A stretch of DNA of 64,000 nucleotides. It comes from Larkinella soli (GTDB lineage: Bacteria > Bacteroidota > Bacteroidia > Cytophagales > Spirosomataceae). This document shows, in pieces, positions 1 to 8,117 of the stretch. Location of the stretch: NCBI RefSeq assembly GCF_003703975.1, contig NZ_QTJY01000017.1, forward strand, positions 1 through 64,000, written 5' to 3'. The notes under the pieces were generated by a model. The model ran no database searches and was not told the origin of the DNA. It was given only the letters and a program-made list of their open reading frames with translations. How positions within the stretch are numbered: the first letter of the stretch is position 1; every line of letters begins with the position of its first letter. The translations under genes and the position numbers were made by a program.

Positions 1-17
1 AAGAACTGATCACTTAG

Positions 18-215
18 TAGGGTATAGCACATCGGCAGGCAAAGGAATCGCGCTTTATCTACAATGATCAAAGCGAAATCATCAGGTGGTTAGCTAAATG
101 GTTCCTGATAGAAAAGGCCGGAAAAGTTGAAGCTCTTGAAGTTTCTACGCTTGAGGATTACTTCTACAAAAAGAGAAAGCCCGCAAAAAGTAAAAGAATC
201 CCCTATAATCCATAA
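18..215 (+). pseudogene. Open coding-like stretch at window edge, no start codon
   Basis: From the TAG at 15-17 to the TAA at 213-215 one frame stays open for 65 codons without an ATG. The residues look protein-like (aromatic and charged, ending in a Lys/Arg-rich tail). The first 65 bases are also open in another frame, so this may be the frameshifted 3' end of a gene cut by the window edge. It is followed at once by a strong terminator, which fits the end of a transcription unit. I do not recognise the family. Confidence 0.3.
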
Positions 216-222
216 AAAAGTG

Positions 223-263
223 ACCCACTTATTAACCCACCTGGGTTGATAAGTGGGTTTTTT
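223..263 (+). terminator. Rho-independent terminator
   Basis: A 17-bp inverted repeat (223-239 with 242-258, one G:U pair, 2-nt loop) is followed by a T-run at 259-263. It closes whatever transcript enters from the left edge and insulates the HTH gene at 302. Confidence 0.85.
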
Positions 264-301
264 CTTTATCTGTTTTGCATCGGCTCTAAAACTATACGCC
301 G

Positions 302-574
302 ATGCTCATTGATTTTAAACAGATCCAGGACGATTTAAATTTTATCAGAGAGACGGTCAACACGTTGACCGAACAGCTCAACCACTCTGCTCCTGCTGCT
401 CCGGACGATAAGCCTTTGTCCGTCTCGGAAGCCGCTGACTTCTTAGGCCTGACTGAGCAAACAATTTATCAAAACGCCAAGCGTTTACCCCACCGCAAGC
501 GTTTCGGAAGGTTGTACTTTTTCAGAAGAGAGCTGCTAGCCTTTCTGGACGGAAAGGAGGGCGATCATGCGTAA
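302..574 (+). CDS. Excisionase-like helix-turn-helix protein
   Basis: This is a 90-residue protein. Residues 1-30 look helical, possibly a short coiled coil. Residues 39-86 form a MerR/excisionase-type HTH (HTH_17-like), with the pattern LSVSEAADFLGLTEQTIYQ followed by a basic wing and a final helix that reads ELLAFLDG. Such proteins sit next to replication or mobilisation genes in Bacteroidota mobile elements and control excision or transcription. Here the replication initiator follows, linked by a small overlapping frame. The protein at 33314 has the same architecture. DNA binding is inferred from the fold; the target site is unknown. Confidence 0.75.
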   Translation: MLIDFKQIQDDLNFIRETVNTLTEQLNHSAPAAPDDKPLSVSEAADFLGLTEQTIYQNAKRLPHRKRFGRLYFFRRELLAFLDGKEGDHA

Positions 575-638
575 CGCCGAAATACTTTCTTGGATTGGGT
601 ATTGGCCTAAACTAGTGGGGGAAGATGCCGATCTGTAA
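567..638 (+). CDS. Possible 23-aa coupling peptide between HTH and Rep genes
   Basis: An ATG at 567 lies inside the end of the HTH gene and 6 nt after a GGAAAGGAGG stretch, an unusually good Shine-Dalgarno for this phylum. The frame runs 23 codons and its stop at 636-638 lies past the ATG of the replication gene at 625. The overlap at both ends suggests translational coupling that feeds ribosomes to the initiator gene. The peptide may have no role of its own. Confidence 0.35.
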   Translation: MRNAEILSWIGYWPKLVGEDADL

Positions 639-1704
639 CACGACGCTCACCTACTCCGGGGATCTGGCTCCAAAATTGCTGGAATCTCAATGGCTAGAGT
701 TTGAGGAAGTAAAAGACCGCCGAAGCGACACCATCCTACGGTACCGGACCCGTCAGAAGTTCAAGGATTTTTCCTTTATGATATACCCGGGAGGTGGGAA
801 AGTGTATATGAAAGGATCCTGGGCCAAGTTTCATAACGAGGGTCTACACAATTATAGCCGCTACACGGTGGTAGATTTCACCGAGGACATCACTAGCCTT
901 TCCGAGGTGTTTGGTTTCGACTTCTTTCAAGGGCTGCTTCACAGCCTGGAAGCCGGGGTTAACCTGCCATTGGAGGGACTCTTACAGCCCTATTTCTCGC
1001 CGGAATATCTGTTACCCAGGATCATCTCTTATCAGGGACGCAAACTGTTTGGGCCCATGACGACGATCCGGGGCAAGGGACTAGGCATCCAGTGCGAGCT
1101 GTCTAATTATCGACTTAAAATTTATGATAAGGGACTGCAGTACCACTTACCTGAAAAACTTTTGAGAGTAGAGTATGATTGCCACTCGGTGAAAGAACTA
1201 CAACCCATGGGCATTCGAACCCTGGCTGATCTGACCGATCCAGCCAAACTGCAGCAGCTTGGAAGGAAAGTTCATCGAATTCTGGCTGAGAGTATATTGA
1301 TCGAGCCGGTTGATTATCCGGCCTTGTCTGCTGCCGAAAGGAAACTGTATGGAAGTGCAGAGCGTCCGCTTTTCTGGTGGGATTTAACTCCTCGGGACCG
1401 GTTTTACCATTTCGGCCGTTTCAGGTCCATGATGGAAACGTATAGCACCTACCGTTTGAAAGATACGCTCGCCGAATTGACCCGGCAGGAGTGGGATCGA
1501 ATTACTCATACGGATACTTTTTTCGGAAAAGTAGCGGCCACAAGGGAAGGCGACACCCAAGCGAAGGATTGTAATAAATTCTCACTTATTAATTGTGGAA
1601 AACATTACAATTCCCTCGAGGAGAACAATCGCCTGGAAACGGTTCCTTTTCGGTCGTCGTCGTCAGTCCCTGGCAATCAAATCAGCTCGGCATTGGACAA
1701 GTAG
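625..1704 (+). CDS. Phage/plasmid replication initiator, gpII-like
   Basis: This 359-residue protein resembles the replication initiators of filamentous phages and small rolling-circle plasmids (gene II/X type), which nick the double-stranded origin. Visible features are a GSWAKFHN motif (64-71), an H-x-LE segment (106-109), a KIYDKG motif (165-170) that could supply the catalytic Tyr and Lys, and LRVEYD (180-185), typical of the beta strand after the catalytic motif. The last ~60 residues are low in structure and rich in Ser and Asn. It follows an HTH gene and precedes a structured non-coding region that could hold the origin. Family assignment is from motif layout only; the exact catalytic residues are inferred. 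Confidence 0.6.
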   Translation: MPICNTTLTYSGDLAPKLLESQWLEFEEVKDRRSDTILRYRTRQKFKDFSFMIYPGGGKVYMKGSWAKFHNEGLHNYSRYTVVDFTEDITSLSEVFGFDFFQGLLHSLEAGVNLPLEGLLQPYFSPEYLLPRIISYQGRKLFGPMTTIRGKGLGIQCELSNYRLKIYDKGLQYHLPEKLLRVEYDCHSVKELQPMGIRTLADLTDPAKLQQLGRKVHRILAESILIEPVDYPALSAAERKLYGSAERPLFWWDLTPRDRFYHFGRFRSMMETYSTYRLKDTLAELTRQEWDRITHTDTFFGKVAATREGDTQAKDCNKFSLINCGKHYNSLEENNRLETVPFRSSSSVPGNQISSALDK

Positions 1705-2234
1705 TCCCTTTCGAGTGGCGGGCCTGGTGAGGTGTTCGGGTTACCGTAGGGAAAGCCGGCCGAAGGCCTAAAGCCCCAGCCTTATGACAGAGAGTCCGAA
1801 GAAGCGTTGCCTACCTTCCCGAACTTCAATCACCGTACCTAACCAGGAAACATAACCAGAATCATCATTTAGAGAATAATCTAATGGCACATCGATCAAA
1901 AAAAGTGAAAAGTAGCGGGCTCAGCCTCTCGGCCAAAAGGTAAAATAGGCGATCTGTAACCCTCTTCTGTCTTGAGGATGTTCATTTGACTTAGTACTTA
2001 ATGAGAAACCTTGTTTTGAAAAAGTGGTTGCCGCCAGGTGACTGAAGAAAAGAATTCTTTTTCGATCTGGATTCTTCCAATGGCGGGGGGGCTATATAAA
2101 AAACGGGGCGGAGGGGGTAGGGGCATAGGCTACAGTCTCCGACGTCGCTTTTGAGCCGAATTGTTAAAGCAATTGGCAGCGTTTTTTGTTAAGTTATTGA
2201 AAGAAAGTACTTTACTTGAATCTGACTTGACCCA
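1705..2234. other. Non-coding region with nested inverted repeats; candidate replication origin
   Basis: No convincing gene lies in these 530 bases. The segment 1726-1834 is bounded by a broken inverted repeat: GGTGA plus GTTCGGG at 1726-1740 pairs with CCCGAAC plus TCACC at 1818-1834. Inside it, GTAGG pairs with CCTAC and a small GGCC hairpin sits near 1758-1768. A structured segment just after a gpII-like gene is where a double-stranded origin would be expected. A G-rich, purine-rich tract occurs around 2082-2125. Function is inferred. Confidence 0.35.
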
Positions 2235-2576
2235 ATGGCAGCGAACGTTCTTCAAAATCACAACCTTAACCCTTACCAAACGGCTAAAAGTGAGCAAAGA
2301 GTAGTGGTTTTCTCCCCGACGCCTTACCACTCGGGGCTACTCATGGTCATTAGCCCGATTGCCCTAAGGGTCTTGCTGGCGTTGGCGATCAATCTCAATG
2401 GGGAAGGGTATGCGATGGGTACGCTGGATGAGCTGGCCCAGTGTGTACAGACCTCCCGAAGCCACGTGAACAAGGGCCTGTTAGTCTTGGTCAAATACAA
2501 CCTGATCAGCAAGAAGAAACGGGGCGAATACTGGATCAATCCCGCCTTATTCCGGCCCGCCTACATGGAAATGTAA
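2235..2576 (+). CDS. RepL-like winged-helix protein
   Basis: This is a 113-residue protein. Residues 38-105 form a winged helix: a hydrophobic helix (ISPIALRVLLALA), a second helix starting LDELAQ, a recognition helix TSRSHVNKGLLVLVKYNLI, and a basic wing KKKRGEYWINPALF. This resembles plasmid RepL-type initiators and MarR-like replication regulators. It probably binds DNA to start or control replication of the module that begins at 302. It could equally be a simple transcription regulator of the element. Confidence 0.55.
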   Translation: MAANVLQNHNLNPYQTAKSEQRVVVFSPTPYHSGLLMVISPIALRVLLALAINLNGEGYAMGTLDELAQCVQTSRSHVNKGLLVLVKYNLISKKKRGEYWINPALFRPAYMEM

Positions 2577-2664
2577 GACCTCAACTGGGTCGACGCCAAC
2601 TTCCCTCCCTTTATTGGGTCTTACGGTAAGCCTGACACTGATTGTGGAGTTAAAGATCCCGTAT

Positions 2665-3183
2665 TTACTTTGCTCCATACTGTTTCAGTATGTGAACAAT
2701 CTCCGCCATTTCTTTACCGCTATCGTCTTTCGGATGATCGGTTTCTTCTAAGAACTGGTCAAACTTGGCCCAATCAAGTAGTGATTCATGGTCTTCCTTG
2801 CTGATGCAGTTTGGGTCAGCACCAGCTTCTAATAAGAGTATGACCAGTTCGGGCCTCTGGGTCAGACCCGCATTAAAGAGGCAGTTGAAGTAGCCATTCT
2901 GCGCGTAATTGGCATTGGCTCCTAATTTCAGCAGTAGTTCAATTAAGCTTAGATCCTGCTGCGGTTGCAGGTAGGCAATGGCTTCCTGTAGGACTGAGTT
3001 GCCGGTACTACTAACGGCATTTACGTCGGCTCCCCCCTCAACCAGTCTTTGTACAGTTTGCAGGTTAGGCTGCAGAGAAGTGATCTCGTGAAATAACTTG
3101 TTGTCTAAATCAATTTTAGCTTTTTGAAAAGTCGTGGCAGGGTACAGTTCGGTTTGCCGTTGCCATCTTTTCATAGCAGTCAT
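2665..3183 (-). CDS. Ankyrin-repeat protein
   Basis: This is a 172-residue cytoplasmic protein with no signal peptide. Ankyrin-type repeats cover about residues 35-145, with recognisable units such as LVEGGADVNAVSSTGNSVLQ, LLKLGANANYAQNG and LLEAGADPNCISKED. Ankyrin repeats are protein-binding scaffolds; the partner is unknown. It stands alone between a replicon-like module and a regulator gene, with non-coding DNA on the upstream side. Confidence 0.8.
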   Translation of the reverse strand: MTAMKRWQRQTELYPATTFQKAKIDLDNKLFHEITSLQPNLQTVQRLVEGGADVNAVSSTGNSVLQEAIAYLQPQQDLSLIELLLKLGANANYAQNGYFNCLFNAGLTQRPELVILLLEAGADPNCISKEDHESLLDWAKFDQFLEETDHPKDDSGKEMAEIVHILKQYGAK

Positions 3184-3760
3184 CTAGTGTTTAAGATACG
3201 GAAATTGTCCGACTCTTTCAAAATTTAGGACATTTATCACTATGAGACTACGCCATTAAGGACACCATTAATACGGCCTTTCGGAGAAGGGATGACCTGA
3301 ATTTGATGATGAGATCTTCTCCTTTAAGTAAATGTTTGCGTACCGATTTTTGGCAAAAACGCTCCTCCCAAAAAGAAAAGATATTTGTTTTATGGGTTAC
3401 ATAAAACTATCATTCCCGAATATTAATTCGCCGGTGCTGACAAGCTCAAACATTAAGGGGAAGCTTCTCTAGGGAACAAGGGGTAAATGTGTTTTTCCGG
3501 CAGGATTTGACTAATCCCACAACAGCGTCAAGAACGCCGTTCAGCCAGCCCTGGAATAAACTTCAAAAACAAGGCCCGGATCAAATGGCCGGGCCTGTTG
3601 GTATTACCTCTGTCATTAATAAAATTTGCTATATCTGCTTCGGAGGAAAAAACTGGAATAGACATACTGTCCAGCCTCAATGCGGATACTGAGGTTTATA
3701 GTGAACAAGAAATAAAAGGTTAGAATCTGGATTTGAGAAATAACACAGGTCTATTATTCA
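3184..3760. other. Intergenic region, no supported gene
   Basis: 577 bases separate the ankyrin gene from the LytTR-REC gene. A 67-codon plus-strand frame (3489-3692) has no recognisable features and contains the hairpin at 3572-3596. Nothing else stands out. Confidence 0.4.
3572..3596 (-). terminator. GCCCGG-type hairpin
   Basis: An 8-bp perfect inverted repeat (AGGCCCGG at 3572-3579 and CCGGGCCT at 3589-3596) has a T-rich flank on the minus strand. It could end minus-strand transcription of the LytTR-REC gene. The same core recurs at 30297, 52284, 53183, 56668 and 56896. Confidence 0.5.
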
Positions 3761-4591
3761 TCAGAAACCTTTTGCTTGTTCCGGGCATTCCCAATATTTG
3801 CTGAGTCCGTTAAATACATCTTGCCATTCCTCCCCGAAGGTAGGTTTGAACAGATAATCACTGGCTCCCCAGAAATAGGACTCTTCCACATCTTTTGGAT
3901 CACGAGAATAGCTCATGATGATCAGCGGGACGTCTTTCAGGTAGGATTGAGTCTTCAGTTTACGTAGCAATTGCCAGCCGTCCTCCCGTTTAGGCAGATA
4001 CAGGTCCAGAATAATCATCTGGGGAAGGGGCTTCTGGCTGATCTGGCAGTCGAGAAGATAGTTCAGCGCTTCCGTGGCCGTCACCACGGCATAGGGCCAG
4101 GACGAAAACTGTTTCTGAAGCGCATATTGCATGATGAGCTGCTGATCCGGATTATCCTCCACAAGCAGTATTTTAATCTGCTCCGCCTGAGGATCCGCCG
4201 GTTCGGTCAGTTTATCGGCCAGTTGGAGCCGGACTACCTGCCAACGACGGCGTGAGACGAAAAAAGACGCTCCGGTGGAAAGGAAAATTTTATATCCCTC
4301 CTGGAATCGTTCCACCCGTTCAATATACTGACGGTTTACGATGATGGTCCGGTTTAGCCGGACAAACTGTACGCCCGTCAGCCGGGTCTGGTGGTATTTG
4401 AGGGTCCGCGACGTCAGAGTCCGTGTGCCGTCTGCATTGTACAGCCAGCAATAACTCGCATCCGCTTCCAGGTAGATTATTGTTGGATCATTGGATGGTT
4501 GCTTTTCCTGTAATGGGTCGGAACCGGCCGGAGAGGAGGCCTGTCCTGTTTCGGCAACTATTCGATTGTGGATAGGACGTAAATAGGTCAT
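3761..4591 (-). CDS. LytTR-REC response regulator with reversed domain order
   Basis: This 276-residue protein has a LytTR DNA-binding domain at the N-terminus (about 36-125) with the typical segments FVRLNRTIIVNRQYI and FFVSRRR. A receiver domain follows (about 138-268). Receiver residues are intact: E145/D146 acid pair, phospho-acceptor D196 in ILDLYLP, S227 and K249 in LFKP. Classical regulators of this class are REC-LytTR, so the order here is inverted. The REC part is closest in style to the stand-alone receivers at 52454, 54437 and 56138 (LDLYLP motif). It probably regulates transcription when phosphorylated; no kinase lies beside it. Confidence 0.85.
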   Translation of the reverse strand: MTYLRPIHNRIVAETGQASSPAGSDPLQEKQPSNDPTIIYLEADASYCWLYNADGTRTLTSRTLKYHQTRLTGVQFVRLNRTIIVNRQYIERVERFQEGYKIFLSTGASFFVSRRRWQVVRLQLADKLTEPADPQAEQIKILLVEDNPDQQLIMQYALQKQFSSWPYAVVTATEALNYLLDCQISQKPLPQMIILDLYLPKREDGWQLLRKLKTQSYLKDVPLIIMSYSRDPKDVEESYFWGASDYLFKPTFGEEWQDVFNGLSKYWECPEQAKGF

Positions 4592-5063
4592 AGCAAATAT
4601 AAATTTTTTAATAAACCCTTAGATGTTAATATCATAATATTAGGTGGCTGCTTAACGTTCTGTTTATTCCTTGGCCTAATTTATCATAAAAATTATTTAA
4701 GAAATTCTCTTTTTAGCCTATAAAATTGCCCACATCGAAGAGTTTTGTGAGTGGCTTGCTCCCAAACATCCAATTAGACTATTTAATTACCAGACGAAGT
4801 TGTTGGCTTTTTTTATTGGCAGAAATAGTACTTGAGTAAGACAAAGGAAGTAAAGTCTAATTTTCCGACTGCTGACGGTGTATTGAATGCCGGAAGGACA
4901 TTCGGATTCCAGAGGGCTTCGGTAAAGAAGTTATCAGAAATCGAGGCTTTCCCGGATTAAGGTGAGAATGCAAAATCCATTAACTAAATAGAGAATAAGG
5001 ACTTTATGCAAATCCGAATGAAAGGCCCCTATTTTGGATAGCTTTGAATAGAAAAGTTTTATC
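4592..5063. other. AT-rich intergenic region
   Basis: This region separates the divergent LytTR-REC and Ig-like genes and must hold both promoters. A TAGCTTTG box at 5039-5046 matches the Bacteroidota -7 consensus (TAnnTTTG) but no TTG lies at the expected distance, and it is close to the start codon. Nothing else is recognised. Confidence 0.3.
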
Positions 5064-5759
5064 ATGGCGGCAACTTACGACCAGGCTTTCCCAGACCCGG
5101 CTTCCGGCAGTCAACGGCCGCCCAGAAGCACACGGCCGGAAAATGATCCGGCAGGGATTCAGGTAACCCCGCTCCTGTTTCTGGATGAGGTCCAGATCCG
5201 GTTCCCGGAAATTCGCTTGGGCGAAGAAGCTTTTCAGGTCGTTACCATATCGCAGATCGGCATACAGTCCGGCCTGACGCTTCGGACTGACTGGCCCGAC
5301 TGCTTCCAGTTCGCCACCGATGAGCACCCCGACTTCAGCCCTTACCTGACCATTGAGCCGCCTTTTCGGCAGGTGATCGTCCATGTCCGTTTTACGCCGG
5401 GTAAAGCCGGCCGTATTCAGGGCTTTCTTACTGTTTTAACTCCCTACTGCACGAAATGTATCTCCCTGAAAGGACGGTGCCGCCTGCGGCTCTCCCAGAC
5501 CTGGTGGTTTCGGGGTCTGGTGATGGTTCTGATCACCGGACTGTGCATCGCCGGTTATCTGGAGCGAAACCGGCTGATGACCTGGGCTTCGGGGAAAGAG
5601 GCCATCGTTTCGGAAACGGGCGACGAGACTGCAGCCGGACGGCCATCGCCGTCGGAGCTCACCCGGAAAAACGTTGCCCTGCGATATGAAATGTCCCGAA
5701 AGAAGCCACCTCTGCCAAAGGCAAACCGGAGCAGGAAGGGTAAAAAAACAAAAAAGTGA
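5064..5759 (+). CDS. Ig-like protein with one membrane segment and basic tail
   Basis: This 231-residue protein has a Pro-rich N-terminus, a beta-rich region (about 32-142) resembling bacterial Ig-like/ASPM-type domains, and one transmembrane helix (about 150-166, GLVMVLITGLCIAGYL). The cytosolic-looking tail ends in many Lys and Arg residues. It has no signal peptide, so it may be membrane-anchored from the cytoplasm. The stop codon sits inside a terminator hairpin. Gene family unknown. Confidence 0.55.
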   Translation: MAATYDQAFPDPASGSQRPPRSTRPENDPAGIQVTPLLFLDEVQIRFPEIRLGEEAFQVVTISQIGIQSGLTLRTDWPDCFQFATDEHPDFSPYLTIEPPFRQVIVHVRFTPGKAGRIQGFLTVLTPYCTKCISLKGRCRLRLSQTWWFRGLVMVLITGLCIAGYLERNRLMTWASGKEAIVSETGDETAAGRPSPSELTRKNVALRYEMSRKKPPLPKANRSRKGKKTKK

Positions 5760-5782
5760 CCGGGTTTCGATCCGGTCACTTT
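5753..5782. terminator. Bidirectional terminator between convergent genes
   Basis: A perfect 11-bp inverted repeat (AAAGTGACCGG at 5753-5763, its complement at 5772-5782) has A/T flanks on both sides. It serves the plus-strand gene ending at 5759 and the minus-strand gene ending at 5798. Confidence 0.85.
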
Positions 5783-5797
5783 TGAGGGCACGGCTGC

Positions 5798-7480
5798 TCA
5801 GCGGGCGGTCCAAACGAGCCTTACGTTATTCGACCCGGAGGGAGGAGCCGTCGTATAGTGGACGATGATGTTGGTTTCATCGGCCGTCAGATACAGATTA
5901 TCGGCGGCATCCGGACTGGTCGGGTCTACGGTGAAAACCTCCGGTTTCCGGCCCTGGCCGTGGGGGATTTCAAACTGGGTAAGGACCCCGTTCCCGCTGA
6001 ATATGGCCTCCCTGCCCGCCGATTCGCCTGATATCCGGGCGGAAGCACCTCCGGTTTTTAGCGGGTTGCCGTTGCCGTCGTAATTGTCGTAGATCTTATT
6101 CGACCCTCCCGAATCCGTGTCAATATAGAAACCGGCGGAAGGAACCTTGTGGATGACATTGTTGATCCAGGTGTTGTTCTTAGCCTTGGAACCATAACTG
6201 CGGCAGACGCTCCAGTTCTGATTATTGGTGTTGACGTTGGCGAAATAGTTTCCGATAAACCGATTATTGGAGACGTTATCATTGATGACGGCCACCGGAT
6301 CCTGTGATTCGATGTAATTCGATGTATAAAGTCCTCCGTTGGTACTGTGAACTAGTTCCAGCCGGCCGGTCATTCGGAAAATGTTATTCTCAAACAAGGC
6401 CTTGCCGCCGTTGGCAAGATAGATCGATCCCTTGCAGGTACCGATGGTCGTGTTGCTGGCGATGTGCATCCCGTCCGTTACGGACCCGCCGTTCATGCCG
6501 GCCCCATCGTTGTTTCCGGCGATCAACCGTTCGAAATTACCTCTGAACCGGTTTTTAGTTATGGAACAGTTCCGTATGGCTCCCGCAATTTCAATCCCGT
6601 ACAACGAGCAGTTGATGAAATAGTTGTTATCGGTTTTGATTCCGTCCAGCGGCCCGGAGAAAGATACGCCGAACTGACAGTTATCAAACGTATTGTCAAC
6701 TACCGATATATCCGATCCAGCATAAACTCCAAACTGGTCGTGGTTGATGATTTCAAATCCCATCCGAAAGCCTGAGGCATAATTATTCTCAATCTTAATG
6801 CCACGTGCGGTTTTACCGGCCTGGATTTTTATAAAGATAAAATTACAATAAGCCGCTGAATTCGAACTCCGGATTCCCTGGCAATTCCGGACTGTAAAGT
6901 TCTCCATCGAAGGCGCTTCACACATGATGGGTCCCCAGCTGCCGTTGTAGCTCTGGGTGGCTTTCACGTTAAAGTTAATTCCGTCGATCACCACGTTTTG
7001 CAGCGGAGTTCCCGGTTCACCGTTCCGCAGGGAAACATAACCACCCGGCAGGTTGATCGTTACCTTCCCTTTATGACCCCATACCGTGACGTTGCTCCGC
7101 ATGGCGACGGAGGTAAGCTGCGTATACGTACCGTCTTCGATGAAAAGGTTATTGACCGTATTCATGGCCGTCTGAAGTTCAGGCCCGATGTCGTTATCGC
7201 CGGGACGGATATCGAACCACGAAGCCAGAGCCGGACCGGTGTATTCCCGTTCGTAGTGCGAACCGTCCGCACCGGCAAGTAAAAGGGCACCATATCCGGG
7301 TTCGGCAGAATCAATACTCCCTTTCTTTTTGACCCAGTCACTTCCATCATATCGGACCCGTGTTTCGCTAAGACTGGTAAATAAGACCGGACTGGAGACT
7401 TCCTTTACCCGGACCTCCTTCGAAAAACAGAAATTAAAATGGAGGATTGCAAGCACTATGCACGATAAACACTTCTTCAT
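5798..7480 (-). CDS. Secreted right-handed parallel beta-helix protein
   Basis: This is a 560-residue protein with an N-terminal signal peptide (about 1-21, ending CFS). The body shows the repeating N-rich turns of pectate-lyase-superfamily beta-helices (for example VVDNTFDNCQFGVSFSG). The N-terminal part carries DIGPELQTAMNTVNN, seen in tail-spike-like and polysaccharide-acting beta-helices. About 75 C-terminal residues form a separate beta domain. It is paralogous to the lipoprotein at 9728, sharing the IINHDQFGVYAG versus IINHDNFSLYSG segment. The setting suggests a surface enzyme or binder acting on the polysaccharide made by the adjacent locus. Catalytic residues cannot be assigned by eye. 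Confidence 0.75.
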   Translation of the reverse strand: MKKCLSCIVLAILHFNFCFSKEVRVKEVSSPVLFTSLSETRVRYDGSDWVKKKGSIDSAEPGYGALLLAGADGSHYEREYTGPALASWFDIRPGDNDIGPELQTAMNTVNNLFIEDGTYTQLTSVAMRSNVTVWGHKGKVTINLPGGYVSLRNGEPGTPLQNVVIDGINFNVKATQSYNGSWGPIMCEAPSMENFTVRNCQGIRSSNSAAYCNFIFIKIQAGKTARGIKIENNYASGFRMGFEIINHDQFGVYAGSDISVVDNTFDNCQFGVSFSGPLDGIKTDNNYFINCSLYGIEIAGAIRNCSITKNRFRGNFERLIAGNNDGAGMNGGSVTDGMHIASNTTIGTCKGSIYLANGGKALFENNIFRMTGRLELVHSTNGGLYTSNYIESQDPVAVINDNVSNNRFIGNYFANVNTNNQNWSVCRSYGSKAKNNTWINNVIHKVPSAGFYIDTDSGGSNKIYDNYDGNGNPLKTGGASARISGESAGREAIFSGNGVLTQFEIPHGQGRKPEVFTVDPTSPDAADNLYLTADETNIIVHYTTAPPSGSNNVRLVWTAR

Positions 7481-8117
7481 ATTGAGCAGAAAAGATTAAT
7501 AAAGTACAAGACTGCATTCAGTTAATAGGGAAATTAAATTGCCTTCTTTACACTTATGGAGTTGGCGTTCTTAATACTGCCTACTCAAAAATAGGGCCAG
7601 ATATTGTTGATTCATTTTTGGAAATTTAGGATGCATTGGATGGTTAACAAGTGATTTGATCGAATACTTATCTGTTTTTTATGGAAGGTATTTTCCGGAG
7701 ATAAGTGTTTTGTCCAGGGTAAAACGCACATAATTAAGTGGTTATAAAAAAATAAGTAATCATTTTCATAATTAACGTACCTCCAGCATAGAATCTTATC
7801 TTGCATTGAATGAAAGATATATTAAATATTTTTCCGTCATGTGTTTGGATTTACTACGTGGGTTTGTAAGAATTTATGATTGTGTTCATATGACATAAAT
7901 TTTTTTAAAAATAAAATAAAGTCAACCAAAAATGGTATAGTTTTGGTGCTTAGCCATAAAATTGATTCAAAAGAAGTTCTTTAATTGATTCGTGTTTTTG
8001 AGTTTAATTGCAGAAGTCAATTTATATGTCGATTGGTATTCGGAAAAGGAGGGATGGGTAAACTGCATCGGCGGTGTTAACCTTCCTGTCTGATTAATTG
8101 TGACTTGTACGAAATTT
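7481..8117. other. AT-rich intergenic region between divergent surface-protein genes
   Basis: This 637-base region is much more AT-rich than its neighbours and must contain both divergent promoters. No full -33/-7 promoter pair was found with confidence; TACTTTAT on the minus strand just upstream of 7480 is a weak -7 candidate. The short minus-strand frames at 7612 and 7967 look spurious. Confidence 0.35.

Noticed and set aside
3489-3692. 67-codon plus-strand frame
   Set aside because: No family, no leader, and it spans a perfect hairpin; probably chance.
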